Shown here: piece after piece, positions 1 through 6,898 of the stretch | Numbering within the stretch: the stretch's first letter is position 1 | Layout of the letters: each line of letters begins with the position of its first letter | NCBI GenBank assembly: GCA_002306945.1 | Contig: DBTH01000084.1 | Span: forward strand, 45,699-53,726 | Origin: Methylacidiphilaceae bacterium UBA1321 | GTDB lineage: Bacteria; Verrucomicrobiota; Verrucomicrobiia; Methylacidiphilales; UBA1321 | Length of the DNA stretch: 8,028 nt | Reading direction: 5' to 3' | Notes under the pieces: model-generated | Seen by the model: the letters and a program-made list of their open reading frames with translations, nothing else | Databases searched by the model: none | What the model was told of the DNA's origin: nothing | Program-made: the position numbers and the translations under genes

Positions 1-19
1 TGGAGGACAGAGTCCTCCA
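1..19. repeat. Perfect inverted repeat (8-bp stem, 3-nt loop)
   Basis: The bases TGGAGGAC and GTCCTCCA flank an AGA loop. The hairpin lies about 30 bases past the stop codon of the minus-strand radical SAM gene, so it may help terminate that transcript. Any T tract on that strand would lie outside the window. The alternative is a copy of a dispersed hairpin repeat. The stem is seen directly, but its role is inferred. Confidence 0.5.
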
Positions 20-49
20 TTCTCTGTGTGCACGATACTTTAAATTGAT

Positions 50-1522
50 CTATAGATATTTCGCGACGCGGCGGAAGTGGTAGCCGATGATGGCCAGTTC
101 GATCCCCTTGCGGAATTGTTGCGGGCGGCGGATGAGTGTGTTGAGGAAGAAGTGCCAGTAAGAGAAGCGACCGCGGTGCCAGACGCCAAGCAGCCAGAAG
201 GATTTCAGGAAGGCTTGCACATCGCCCCAGGAGAAGCGGAGGTTGGGGCCGCTGGCGTGGTAATTTTTGAGGAAGATCTGGATGCGCTGATAATAGGCGC
301 GCGGCTCGTAGAGTTTTTTCATCAACTCGCGGTAGCCGTTGACGAGAAATTCGCGGTCGAGCTTGGGTTTGAAATTGAGGACGGCCTCAGTGTTATTGCC
401 GGTAGTTTCGGTCTCGATGCGGCCCTCCTTGATGAGGCGGCGGTAGAGGCGGGTCTCGGGCAGGGCGGTGAGCAGGCCGACCATGGCGGTAACGACGCCG
501 GAGCGCTGGATGAAATCGAACTGGCGTTTGAAGATGTCGCGTTTGTCGTGGTCGAATCCGATGATGAAGCCGCCCATGACTTCGAGGCCGTGGCGCTGGA
601 GGATATTGACGGTTTCGACCAGATCGCGGTCGCGGTTCTGGAGTTTGCGGCATTCCTCAAGACTTTCGATGGAGGGGGTTTCGAGTCCGAGGAAGACCTT
701 CTTGAATCCGGCGGCGACCATGAGGCGGCAGAGTTCGGGATCGTCGGCGAGGTTCACGGAGGCTTCGGTCAGGAAGAAGATTTTCGTGCGGGCGCGTTTG
801 CGCCAGGCGATGATTTCGGCGAGGAGTTCCTTGGTCTTCTTTTTGTTGCCGATGAAATTATCGTCGACGATGAAGACGCCGTCATTCCAGCCGATGCGGC
901 GAAGGCTTTCGAGTTCGGCGACGAGCTGGGCCGGGGTCTTGGTGCGGGGGACGCGGCCATTCATCACGATGATGTCGCAGAATTCGCAATCGAACGGACA
1001 GCCGCGGGAGAATTGCACGGCCATCGTCACGTAATGGCGCGGCTGGATGAGATCCCAGCGCGGAACGGGAACGTGGGTGATCTCAGGCCGGTTGTCGGTG
1101 TGATAATAATGTTGGAGTGAGCCGGATTGGAGATCGGCGACGAGTTGGGGAATGACTTCTTCGCCTTCGCCGAGGACGAAGTGCGAGATCTTCGGGAAAG
1201 CTGTGTGGCCGGTGGTGAAGAGGGGGCCGCCCGCGATGACGGTTTTGGAAAACGCGTCGCAGCGTTCGACGATCTCGTTGACGGAATCCTTGTGGACGAT
1301 CATGGCGCTCAGGAAAACGTAATCGGCCCATTCCAAATCTCCGTCGCGAAGGAGCTGGACATTGAGATCGACGAGGCGCAGTTCCCAATCGCGCGGCAGC
1401 ATGGCGGCGACGGTGAGCAGTCCGAGCGGGGGAAATGCGGCGCGTTTGGAAATAAACTGGAGGACGTGTTTGAAGCTCCAGAAGGTGTCGGGGGTCTGAG
1501 GAGAAACAAGAAGGATTTTCAT
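50..1522 (-). CDS. B12-binding-domain radical SAM protein with DUF4070-like C-terminus
   Basis: This 490-residue protein is a cytoplasmic radical SAM enzyme of the cobalamin-binding class. Residues 1-150 form a Rossmann-like B12-binding region, starting MKILLVSPQTPDTFW and including IAGGP (96-100) and LGEGEE (117-122). The radical SAM core follows. SRGCPFDCEFCDI contains the cluster-binding cysteines C175, C179 and C182 in the CxxxCxxC pattern, and GLETPS (279-284) and GGFIIGFD (317-324) are later core segments. Residues from about 400 to 490 match the style of the DUF4070 tail, as in the hopanoid C-2 methylase HpnP and its many uncharacterised relatives. The cobalamin axial-ligand motif DxHxxG is absent, which is usual in this class. 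The start is supported by an AGGA on the minus strand at 1529-1532, six bases upstream. No hopanoid gene is nearby, so HpnP is not claimed and the substrate is unknown. Methylation or another radical modification of a lipid or small molecule is the likeliest reaction. Confidence 0.9.
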   Translation of the reverse strand: MKILLVSPQTPDTFWSFKHVLQFISKRAAFPPLGLLTVAAMLPRDWELRLVDLNVQLLRDGDLEWADYVFLSAMIVHKDSVNEIVERCDAFSKTVIAGGPLFTTGHTAFPKISHFVLGEGEEVIPQLVADLQSGSLQHYYHTDNRPEITHVPVPRWDLIQPRHYVTMAVQFSRGCPFDCEFCDIIVMNGRVPRTKTPAQLVAELESLRRIGWNDGVFIVDDNFIGNKKKTKELLAEIIAWRKRARTKIFFLTEASVNLADDPELCRLMVAAGFKKVFLGLETPSIESLEECRKLQNRDRDLVETVNILQRHGLEVMGGFIIGFDHDKRDIFKRQFDFIQRSGVVTAMVGLLTALPETRLYRRLIKEGRIETETTGNNTEAVLNFKPKLDREFLVNGYRELMKKLYEPRAYYQRIQIFLKNYHASGPNLRFSWGDVQAFLKSFWLLGVWHRGRFSYWHFFLNTLIRRPQQFRKGIELAIIGYHFRRVAKYL

Positions 1523-1555
1523 GGTTTTTCCTGGGGTTTCCTTGCGGAAAGAGCG

Positions 1556-1593
1556 GTAAACGCAGTTTACTCCTTGTCAGCGTTCTGACAAGG
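1556..1593. repeat. Two adjacent perfect inverted repeats in the fucosidase/radical SAM gap
   Basis: The first dyad is GTAAAC-GCA-GTTTAC (1556-1570). One base later comes CCTTGTCAG (1572-1580) and its exact reverse complement CTGACAAGG (1585-1593) around a 4-base loop. No T tract follows on the minus strand, so neither is a standard intrinsic terminator. They could be operators over the predicted promoter, or RNA hairpins that end or process the fucosidase transcript. The symmetry is directly visible, but the function is not known. Confidence 0.55.
1564..1591 (-). promoter_or_regulatory. Possible promoter of the radical SAM gene
   Basis: On the minus strand TTGTCA (1586-1591) and TAAACT (1564-1569) are separated by 16 bases, which is an acceptable sigma-70-like arrangement. 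Its position, about 40-70 bases upstream of the radical SAM start, is sensible. Both elements fall inside perfect dyads, so the match could be incidental. If real, the gene need not depend on read-through from the upstream fucosidase gene. Confidence 0.35.
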
Positions 1594-1628
1594 CCCTGAT
1601 TTCAATCCTTGTTCTACCGAACGAATTA

Positions 1629-3020
1629 TCAGGAATAAAAACCGACGGCGGAAAGGGACGGTTGACTGAGAGCGGTGGTGAGAGTGACACGCGCTGCGCA
1701 GGTGGTTGCGGCGGCGATGCGGTCGAGCTTTTGATGGCCGATGGTCGTCCCGGTGGAGACGGTTTTCCATTCGCCGGAGGCGGTCTCGAATTCGACCTGG
1801 TATCCGGTGATGAATTGGCCGAACGTGATGGCTTCCTTGAGTTGAACGATGCCGATGGATTGCGGTTCCTTCCAGCGGAATTCAATCGTATGCGGGGCGT
1901 GCGTGTTGAAGGGAGTCCAGTAACTGTCCGGGTTGGAGTCGATGAGATGGGCGGCGGGATGTGCGGGTTGACTGCTGTTGGCGGTGACGGTGGCGCTGTG
2001 GGCGAAGTTTTTCGAGAAGAGCGAATCAAGGGTTTTGCGCCAGGTGGCAACGCGTTCGACATCGACGGAATGAAAAAGTCCGTCGCGGTTGGGCGGGATA
2101 TTGAGCAGAAGCGTTCCGTTGCGTCCGGCGCTTTGGAAATAGAGCTCGACGAGATTTTCGACGGAGCGCACTTGATCGTTTTCCGTGTCGTGATGGAACC
2201 AGCCGGGGCGGATCGAGACGTCGCATTCGGCGGGACGCCAGACACTGGGAACGCCGGATTGCGGCGGGAGACCCTGATTGAGGATGGTTTCGAGGCTGGT
2301 GGAGGCCTTCGCGTCGTTGGCCTCGCAAATGCCGGAATCGCCGGGGAAACGGATCGGGTCGGGATTGATGGTGGCCCAGCAGGTTTCGCCCGAGAATCCG
2401 CGTTCGTTGCCGACCCAGCGGACGTCGGTGCCGCCGTCGCCGAAGGTGACCGCCCCGGGCTGATGTTTTTTCACGAGGCTGAAAATGCGTTGCCAGTCGT
2501 AGGTCTGCTTGCGCCCGTCGGGGGCTTCGCCGCAAGCGCCGTCGAACCAGACTTCGTGGAGTTCGCCGTACTGGGTGAGCAATTCGACGAGCTGGTTGCA
2601 GTAAAAGTCATTATATCGGTCGGTACCATAGGACGGCTCATGGCGATCCCAGGGGGAGAGGTAGAGGCCGACCTTGATTCCTTCGGCGCGGAAGGCGTCG
2701 ACGAATTCGCGGACGAGATCGCCCTTGCCGTTGCGCCAGGGTGAGGACTTGACGGAATGGTCGGTGTAGCGCGAGGGCCAGAGGCAAAAGCCGTCGTGGT
2801 GTTTGGCGGTGAGGAGCGCGATCTGGAAGCCGCCGGCCCTGGCGGCGCTGGCCCATTGGCGGCAATCGAGCCGGGCGGGGTTGAATTGCGCGGGAGTTTC
2901 GGAACCGTTACCCCATTCGCGATCAGTGAAGGTGTTCATTCCGAAATGGACGAACAGGTTGGTCTGGGCGCGCTGCCAGTTCAATTGGGCCGGGGTCGGA
3001 GTGGGGAAATGGATATTCAT
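1629..3020 (-). CDS. Alpha-L-fucosidase, GH29, with C-terminal F5/8 type C (discoidin-like) domain
   Basis: This 463-residue exo-glycosidase releases L-fucose from fucosylated glycans by a retaining mechanism. The GH29 catalytic barrel covers about residues 8-335. Family landmarks include FVHFGMNTFTDREWGNG (23-39), TAKHHDGFCLWPS (71-83) and GLYLSPWDRHEPSYG (118-132). EVWFDGACG carries the expected nucleophile D160, and E206 in RWVGNERG is the likely acid/base, in the arrangement of the GH29-B type. Residues from about 342 to 463 resemble an F5/8C sugar-binding domain (HLIDSNPDSYWTP, HTIEFRWKEPQSIG). There is no signal peptide, so it probably acts in the cytoplasm on imported oligosaccharides. 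I chose the ATG at 3020 because family homology begins right after it; a TTG at 3113 would add 31 unrelated residues and run into the predicted -35 element. There is no clear Shine-Dalgarno sequence. It is divergent from the GH3 gene, which suggests a shared role in glycan use. GH29 membership is firm, but linkage specificity is not determined. Confidence 0.93.
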   Translation of the reverse strand: MNIHFPTPTPAQLNWQRAQTNLFVHFGMNTFTDREWGNGSETPAQFNPARLDCRQWASAARAGGFQIALLTAKHHDGFCLWPSRYTDHSVKSSPWRNGKGDLVREFVDAFRAEGIKVGLYLSPWDRHEPSYGTDRYNDFYCNQLVELLTQYGELHEVWFDGACGEAPDGRKQTYDWQRIFSLVKKHQPGAVTFGDGGTDVRWVGNERGFSGETCWATINPDPIRFPGDSGICEANDAKASTSLETILNQGLPPQSGVPSVWRPAECDVSIRPGWFHHDTENDQVRSVENLVELYFQSAGRNGTLLLNIPPNRDGLFHSVDVERVATWRKTLDSLFSKNFAHSATVTANSSQPAHPAAHLIDSNPDSYWTPFNTHAPHTIEFRWKEPQSIGIVQLKEAITFGQFITGYQVEFETASGEWKTVSTGTTIGHQKLDRIAAATTCAARVTLTTALSQPSLSAVGFYS

Positions 3021-3085
3021 TGAAAGTAATCTTATGACGGTGAAGTTTGAGAAAATAGGTTTTCCCCAATGAAAAAGTTGTATCG

Positions 3086-3113
3086 AATCTATTAAGGAAT
3101 CAGAAGGTGTCAA
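3086..3113 (-). promoter_or_regulatory. Probable sigma-70 promoter of the fucosidase gene
   Basis: The minus strand has a consensus -35 TTGACA (3108-3113) and a -10-like TAGATT (3086-3091), spaced by 16 bases. Transcription would begin near 3079, leaving a leader of about 60 bases before the ATG at 3020. The consensus -35 and good spacing make this the strongest promoter candidate in the divergent region. Confidence 0.5.
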
Positions 3114-3167
3114 TTGTGTTGAAACTACGTTTTATGCAGCCCGATGCACGTGCGCGCGCAGGTGAAC

Positions 3168-3184
3168 CGGGTCGCAACGGCCCG
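3168..3184 (+). promoter_or_regulatory. Hairpin in the GH3 leader region
   Basis: CGGGTCG and CGGCCCG pair over seven positions, with one G-U wobble, around a CAA loop. It sits 28 bases before the terminator-like hairpin and just after the self-complementary stretch TGCGCGCGCA (3151-3160). It could be part of a structured leader RNA if transcription starts upstream. I see no similarity to a named riboswitch. Confidence 0.3.
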
Positions 3185-3211
3185 TCAACTTGTCCTTGTC
3201 GGAGGAGGGGC

Positions 3212-3240
3212 GACCCTTGTAAAACAGGGGTCTGTTTTTT
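3212..3240 (+). terminator. Terminator-like hairpin with T tract in the GH3 5' leader
   Basis: GACCCTTGT (3212-3220) pairs with ACAGGGGTC (3224-3232) over nine positions, with one G-U wobble and an AAA loop. TG and six T residues (3235-3240) follow. This is the shape of a rho-independent terminator reading rightward, yet no gene lies upstream on that strand within the window. It sits 63 bases before the GH3 start. It may be an attenuator, the end of a short leader transcript, or insulation of the GH3 gene from antisense transcription. Confidence 0.45.
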
Positions 3241-3303
3241 CAATGAAACTCTCCGGCAACAACGACCGGCAAAATGAGGTTGGATAAGAAGGAAAACGCC
3301 TGC

Positions 3304-5778
3304 ATGCATACGAAGGATATTGAACGGCAAATCGACGATTTGATTGCGAAGATGACCTTGGGGGAAAAGGTGGCCTTGTGCCACGCGGGATCGAAATTTG
3401 CCGTCGATGGCAATGCGCGGCTCGGCATACCGGAATTCTGGATGTCGGACGGCCCTCACGGTGTGCGACGCGAAATCCAGCGCGAGAGTTGGGATCCGGT
3501 CGATACGGATACGGACGAGAGCACCTATTTGCCGACGGGAACGGCCACCGCTTCGACATGGAATCCCGACCTGGGCCGGAAATTCGGAGAGGTTCTCGGC
3601 GCGGAAGCCCGCCATCGCGGCAAGGACGTTATTCTCGGTCCCGGCATCAACATCGTCCGTACGCCGATCTGCGGGCGCAACTTTGAATATTACGGCGAAG
3701 ACCCGTACCAGATCAGCCGGATGGTGGTTCCGGTGATTCAGGGAATCCAGAGCCAGGACGTGGCGGCGTGCGTGAAGCATTACGCAGCCAATTCCCAGGA
3801 GTTGAACCGCAGCGGCGTTGACGCACAGATGGACGAGCGCACCCTGCGGGAAATTTATCTGCCCGGATTTCGCGCGGCGGTGGTCGAAGCCGGAGTGCTC
3901 ACGGCGATGGGCTCGTACAACAAATTCCGCGGTCAGTACTGCTGCCATCAGGCCCATCTGGTTAACGATATTCTGAAAGGCGAATGGGGTTTCGAGGGAT
4001 CGTTCATCTCGGACTGGGGTGGCGTCCACGATACGTATGAGGCGGCGCGCTTTGGCATGGACATCGAGATGGGAAGCTGGAAGGCGTGGGACGACTATTA
4101 TCTGGCGCGGCCCTTCCGCGAGGCGATCGAACGCGGCGAACTGGACGAGTCGTTGGTCAATGACAAGGTGCGCCGCAATCTGCGCGTGATGTTCCGCATC
4201 GGCATGCTCAGCAAGAACCGCAAGACCGGCGAACGCAATACGGACAAGCATCACCAGATCGCCCTCGACATTGCGCGCGAGGCGATTGTCCTGCTCAAGA
4301 ACGAAAACGCCGTGTTGCCGCTGGATCGCCAGGCGTTGAAGAAACTGGTCGTCATCGGCGACAACGCCTCGATGTTGCACGCCCTCGGTGGCAACAGTTC
4401 CGCGGTGAAATGCCCGTATGAAGTGACGCCACTGGAAGGATTGAAGAAGAAGCTGGGCGATGCCGTCGAGATCCAGTATTTCCGCGGTTATCCACCGCAG
4501 GATCACAGCGCCGAGCCGATCAAGACGGAGTATCTCGGCACCGCTGACGAGAAGGCCGGGACGCACGGTTGGGCGGGCACGTTTTATCCCGACCGCGAGG
4601 GACACGGCAAAGCCACGCTTCGCGCCGATCACGACATCGATTTCGACTGGAGCGGTTCCGCCCCCTGCGAGGGTTGGACGCCGGGCCAATATTCGGGCCA
4701 ATGGAAATCGACGCTCACGCCGCCGCAAAGCGGGACGTACGGTTTTGTTCTCGAAGGCGCGAGTCATGCGAATTTCTGCATCGGCGGCCAGGACTTGATC
4801 CAGCGTTGGGAAAATGGCGGCGAAAACATCATCGCCAAGTCGATCGACCTGGAAGGCGGCAAGACCTACGACGTCACGATCTTTGTCAGACCGAACTCCG
4901 GCGATGTGCGCATCCGCCTGCAATGGACGCCGCCCTGGCTGGAGAAACACGAGTCGGCCGGAGACCGCGAAATTGTCGAAGCGGTGGGCAAGGCCGACGC
5001 GGTTCTCTTTTTCGGCGGGCTCAATCACCAGTACGACGTCGAAGGTTCCGACCGGCGCGACATGGCGCTCAACGACGGGCAAAACGAATTGCTCGACAAG
5101 ATTGCTGGATTGAACCCGAAGACGGTCGTTGTGCTCCTTGGCGGTTCACCGGTGGAAATGCCCTGGATCGACCGCGTCCCGGCGATTGTGCAGATGTGGT
5201 ATGCGGGCATGGAGGGCGGCCACGCGATTGCGGAGGTATTGCTCGGCGACGTGAATCCGTCCGGCAAGTTGACAATGACTTTCCCGAAGCGGCTGGAGGA
5301 TTCGCCCGACCGGTTCCTGAACGATTACGAAGCGGCGGTCTGTCACTACAAGGAAGGCGTCTTTGTCGGTTACCGCTGGTACGACGCCCGCAAGATCGAA
5401 CCGCTTTTCCCGTTCGGTCACGGCCTGAGTTATACGAAATTCAAACTCGCCAACCTGTCGGTCAAACATATGACGGAAAACGTCACCGTTTCGCTCGATG
5501 TCTCGAATGTCGGAGACCGCTCCGGCGCGGAAGTCGTGCAGGTTTACGTCGGCCAGTCGAAGTGTTCGATCCGGCGGCCCGTGCGCGAATTGAAGGGCTT
5601 CTCAAAAGTTCACTTGAAACCCGGCGAAACGCAGACAGTGACGATCACACTGACGCACGACGCATTTGCGTTCTGGAGCGTTGCGAAAAACGATTGGACC
5701 GTGGAGCCGGGAGAGTTTGTAATCGAGGCGGGAACCTCTTCGCGTCACTTGCCGTTGCGGCAAGCGGTGACGTTGTAG
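3304..5778 (+). CDS. Beta-glucosidase-like glycoside hydrolase family 3 with inserted PA14 domain
   Basis: The 824-residue protein is a retaining exo-glycosidase of GH3, probably a beta-glucosidase. The N-terminal barrel (about 12-300) shows MSDGPHGVR (47-55), NFEYYGEDP (126-134) and CVKHYAANSQE (156-166). It also shows SFISDWGG, with nucleophile D237. The alpha/beta sandwich domain (about 320-665) is interrupted by a PA14-type beta-barrel at about 409-543. After the insert, VEGSDRRDM supplies the probable acid/base E580; the order matches the PA14-bearing Kluyveromyces marxianus enzyme. A fibronectin-III-like domain (about 690-815) ends the protein. There is no signal peptide, so a cytoplasmic site is likely. 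The ATG at 3304 has AAGGA (3289-3293) ten bases upstream. An in-frame ATG at 3274 would add MRLDKKENAC and has a weaker site, but it overlaps the stop of a leader ORF (ATGA), so it is not excluded. The divergent fucosidase suggests joint action on imported glycans. Substrate is inferred from family only; related GH3 enzymes act on xylosides or other sugars. Confidence 0.94.
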   Translation: MHTKDIERQIDDLIAKMTLGEKVALCHAGSKFAVDGNARLGIPEFWMSDGPHGVRREIQRESWDPVDTDTDESTYLPTGTATASTWNPDLGRKFGEVLGAEARHRGKDVILGPGINIVRTPICGRNFEYYGEDPYQISRMVVPVIQGIQSQDVAACVKHYAANSQELNRSGVDAQMDERTLREIYLPGFRAAVVEAGVLTAMGSYNKFRGQYCCHQAHLVNDILKGEWGFEGSFISDWGGVHDTYEAARFGMDIEMGSWKAWDDYYLARPFREAIERGELDESLVNDKVRRNLRVMFRIGMLSKNRKTGERNTDKHHQIALDIAREAIVLLKNENAVLPLDRQALKKLVVIGDNASMLHALGGNSSAVKCPYEVTPLEGLKKKLGDAVEIQYFRGYPPQDHSAEPIKTEYLGTADEKAGTHGWAGTFYPDREGHGKATLRADHDIDFDWSGSAPCEGWTPGQYSGQWKSTLTPPQSGTYGFVLEGASHANFCIGGQDLIQRWENGGENIIAKSIDLEGGKTYDVTIFVRPNSGDVRIRLQWTPPWLEKHESAGDREIVEAVGKADAVLFFGGLNHQYDVEGSDRRDMALNDGQNELLDKIAGLNPKTVVVLLGGSPVEMPWIDRVPAIVQMWYAGMEGGHAIAEVLLGDVNPSGKLTMTFPKRLEDSPDRFLNDYEAAVCHYKEGVFVGYRWYDARKIEPLFPFGHGLSYTKFKLANLSVKHMTENVTVSLDVSNVGDRSGAEVVQVYVGQSKCSIRRPVRELKGFSKVHLKPGETQTVTITLTHDAFAFWSVAKNDWTVEPGEFVIEAGTSSRHLPLRQAVTL

Positions 5779-5792
5779 GAATGGAATAGGCT

Positions 5793-6737
5793 CTAAATTT
5801 CAGTACCCGGACTGGCTAACTTTGTTTCCTTGCGGATGCGCACGTCGTAGTAGAAAACGGTGCAGGCGATGAGGTAGGCCGGGAAAACCAGGCTATCGGT
5901 CAGGAAGGTGAGCAGGTTCGAATAAATCTTTACGGCCAGCGGCGTTTTCATGGCGATGAGGTCGTAATTGCCGCGCAGGATTTCACCGATGCCCGCATTG
6001 ATCTGGGGCAGATAGGTGGCGACGATGAGCAGGAGATGCACCGGAAGAATCGCCAGCAGTAACAGGCTCAAGCGGGTTTCTCCCCGCTGCATGAATCCGA
6101 GTTTGGGATTGTGGCAGACGATTTCCCAGGAGCGTTTCATGGCCGCCAGGCCGTTCTTTGCCTCCAGCATCACCGCTTGCGGCAGGAGCAGGAAAATCAT
6201 GGTCAGGTAGATGAACGGCGAGAGCGCCAGCACGAAAACCGGGAACCATTGCAGAACGATCAGGATGTTGAACTGGCCGTACATGAAAGAGAACACGATT
6301 ACCGGGATGACAAGTGTAAAGAGGGACAGGAACAACAGGCAGTATTCGAGCGCCGTGACCGACAACAACGGCAGCCAGCGCTGTCTCAATTGGGCGAGCG
6401 AATTTTTCACCGAAACGGCGCGTTCCAGGCAGAGTTCCGCTATAAAATGAGTGAGGGCGCCGCCGCCGAGACATTGAAAGACAACAGCAACGACGGAAAA
6501 CACTCCCGTCCAGACCAGGATTTGCAGTTTTCCCAGGATGTTGCTGTGGTGGTTATGGAGTCCTATATAATACAGGGCCAGTTCCGAGACGAGGGAAACC
6601 GACTGGATCATGGCCGAGATGGAAAACAGGGTCGGGAAATGACGCCAATAAAGCCGAATGGTGCGGACGATCAATTCCCCGGTTGTTGATGGACGCAAGG
6701 CGGGGGCCGCTGCCGGGAGTTCTGGGGTATCGGCCAT
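5793..6737 (-). CDS. Polytopic inner-membrane protein of unknown function, glycerophosphodiester phosphodiesterase membrane-domain style
   Basis: This 314-residue protein has a soluble, proline-rich N-terminus followed by about six hydrophobic segments, near residues 36-58, 72-94, 122-152, 158-188, 222-242 and 276-298. The region LPQAVMLEAKNGLAAMKRSWEI (185-206, shown across two helices) and the ending YYDVRIRKE (296-304) recall membrane modules annotated as the glycerophosphoryl diester phosphodiesterase membrane domain or YciC/DUF975-like. No phosphodiesterase catalytic domain or other catalytic motif is present. A role is not assigned. It converges with the GH3 gene after a 14-base gap and is divergent from the ferredoxin gene. 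The start ATG has only a weak GGGTAAG upstream. TTGTCA at 6767-6772 on the minus strand may be a -35 element, but any -10 would lie almost on the start codon. Confidence 0.8.
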   Translation of the reverse strand: MADTPELPAAAPALRPSTTGELIVRTIRLYWRHFPTLFSISAMIQSVSLVSELALYYIGLHNHHSNILGKLQILVWTGVFSVVAVVFQCLGGGALTHFIAELCLERAVSVKNSLAQLRQRWLPLLSVTALEYCLLFLSLFTLVIPVIVFSFMYGQFNILIVLQWFPVFVLALSPFIYLTMIFLLLPQAVMLEAKNGLAAMKRSWEIVCHNPKLGFMQRGETRLSLLLLAILPVHLLLIVATYLPQINAGIGEILRGNYDLIAMKTPLAVKIYSNLLTFLTDSLVFPAYLIACTVFYYDVRIRKETKLASPGTEI

Positions 6738-6848
6738 AGCTTACCCAATACAGCGTAATTGCCCGCTGACAAGTCCGCTCAACATGGCGACAGGAGCGAT
6801 TGCTTCGGGCGGGGTGCTGACATTAGGAAAGTTTCGGGAAAATTTAGT

Positions 6849-6876
6849 TTGCTTCAAGTCGCCCCCACCATATATT
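6849..6876 (+). promoter_or_regulatory. Probable promoter of the ferredoxin gene
   Basis: TTGCTT (6849-6854) and TATATT (6871-6876) are spaced by 16 bases. The -10 lies 22 bases before the ferredoxin ATG, which gives a short leader that still includes the ribosome binding site. The surrounding A+T-rich bases support a promoter here. Confidence 0.5.
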
Positions 6877-6887
6877 ACTTCACCCCT

Positions 6888-6894
6888 AAAGGAG
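6888..6894 (+). promoter_or_regulatory. Strong Shine-Dalgarno sequence of the ferredoxin gene
   Basis: AAAGGAG lies four bases before the ATG at 6899. It is the strongest ribosome binding site in the window and fixes the ferredoxin start. Confidence 0.75.
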
Positions 6895-6898
6895 AAAT

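Noticed and set aside
77..1120. Plus-strand open frame of 347 codons opposite the radical SAM gene
   Set aside because: Its very Asp/Glu/Gly/Ala-rich composition is the mirror of the real coding frame. No motif or start signal supports it.
1662..2744. Plus-strand open frame of 360 codons opposite the fucosidase gene
   Set aside because: It is a compositional shadow of the GH29 gene, which has clear catalytic motifs on the other strand.
3021..3113. N-terminal extension of the fucosidase to a TTG at 3113
   Set aside because: The extra 31 residues are unlike the family, lie over the predicted promoter, and begin at a rare start codon within the -35 sequence.
3141..3240. A riboswitch in the GH3 leader
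   Set aside because: Hairpins and a T tract are present, but I see no conserved core of any named riboswitch class, so only a generic leader structure is reported.
3100..5082. Long open frame of 660 codons on the minus strand opposite the GH3 gene
   Set aside because: It has no recognisable domain, overlaps the well-supported GH3 gene entirely in antisense, and is rich in the Arg/Ala/Asp patterns typical of the mirror frame of a G+C-rich gene.
4569..5789. Open frame of 406 codons in another plus frame of the GH3 gene
   Set aside because: It is Arg-rich with no family signature. The GH3 frame continues intact through the same bases with PA14 and fibronectin-like domains, so this is neither a frameshift nor a second gene.
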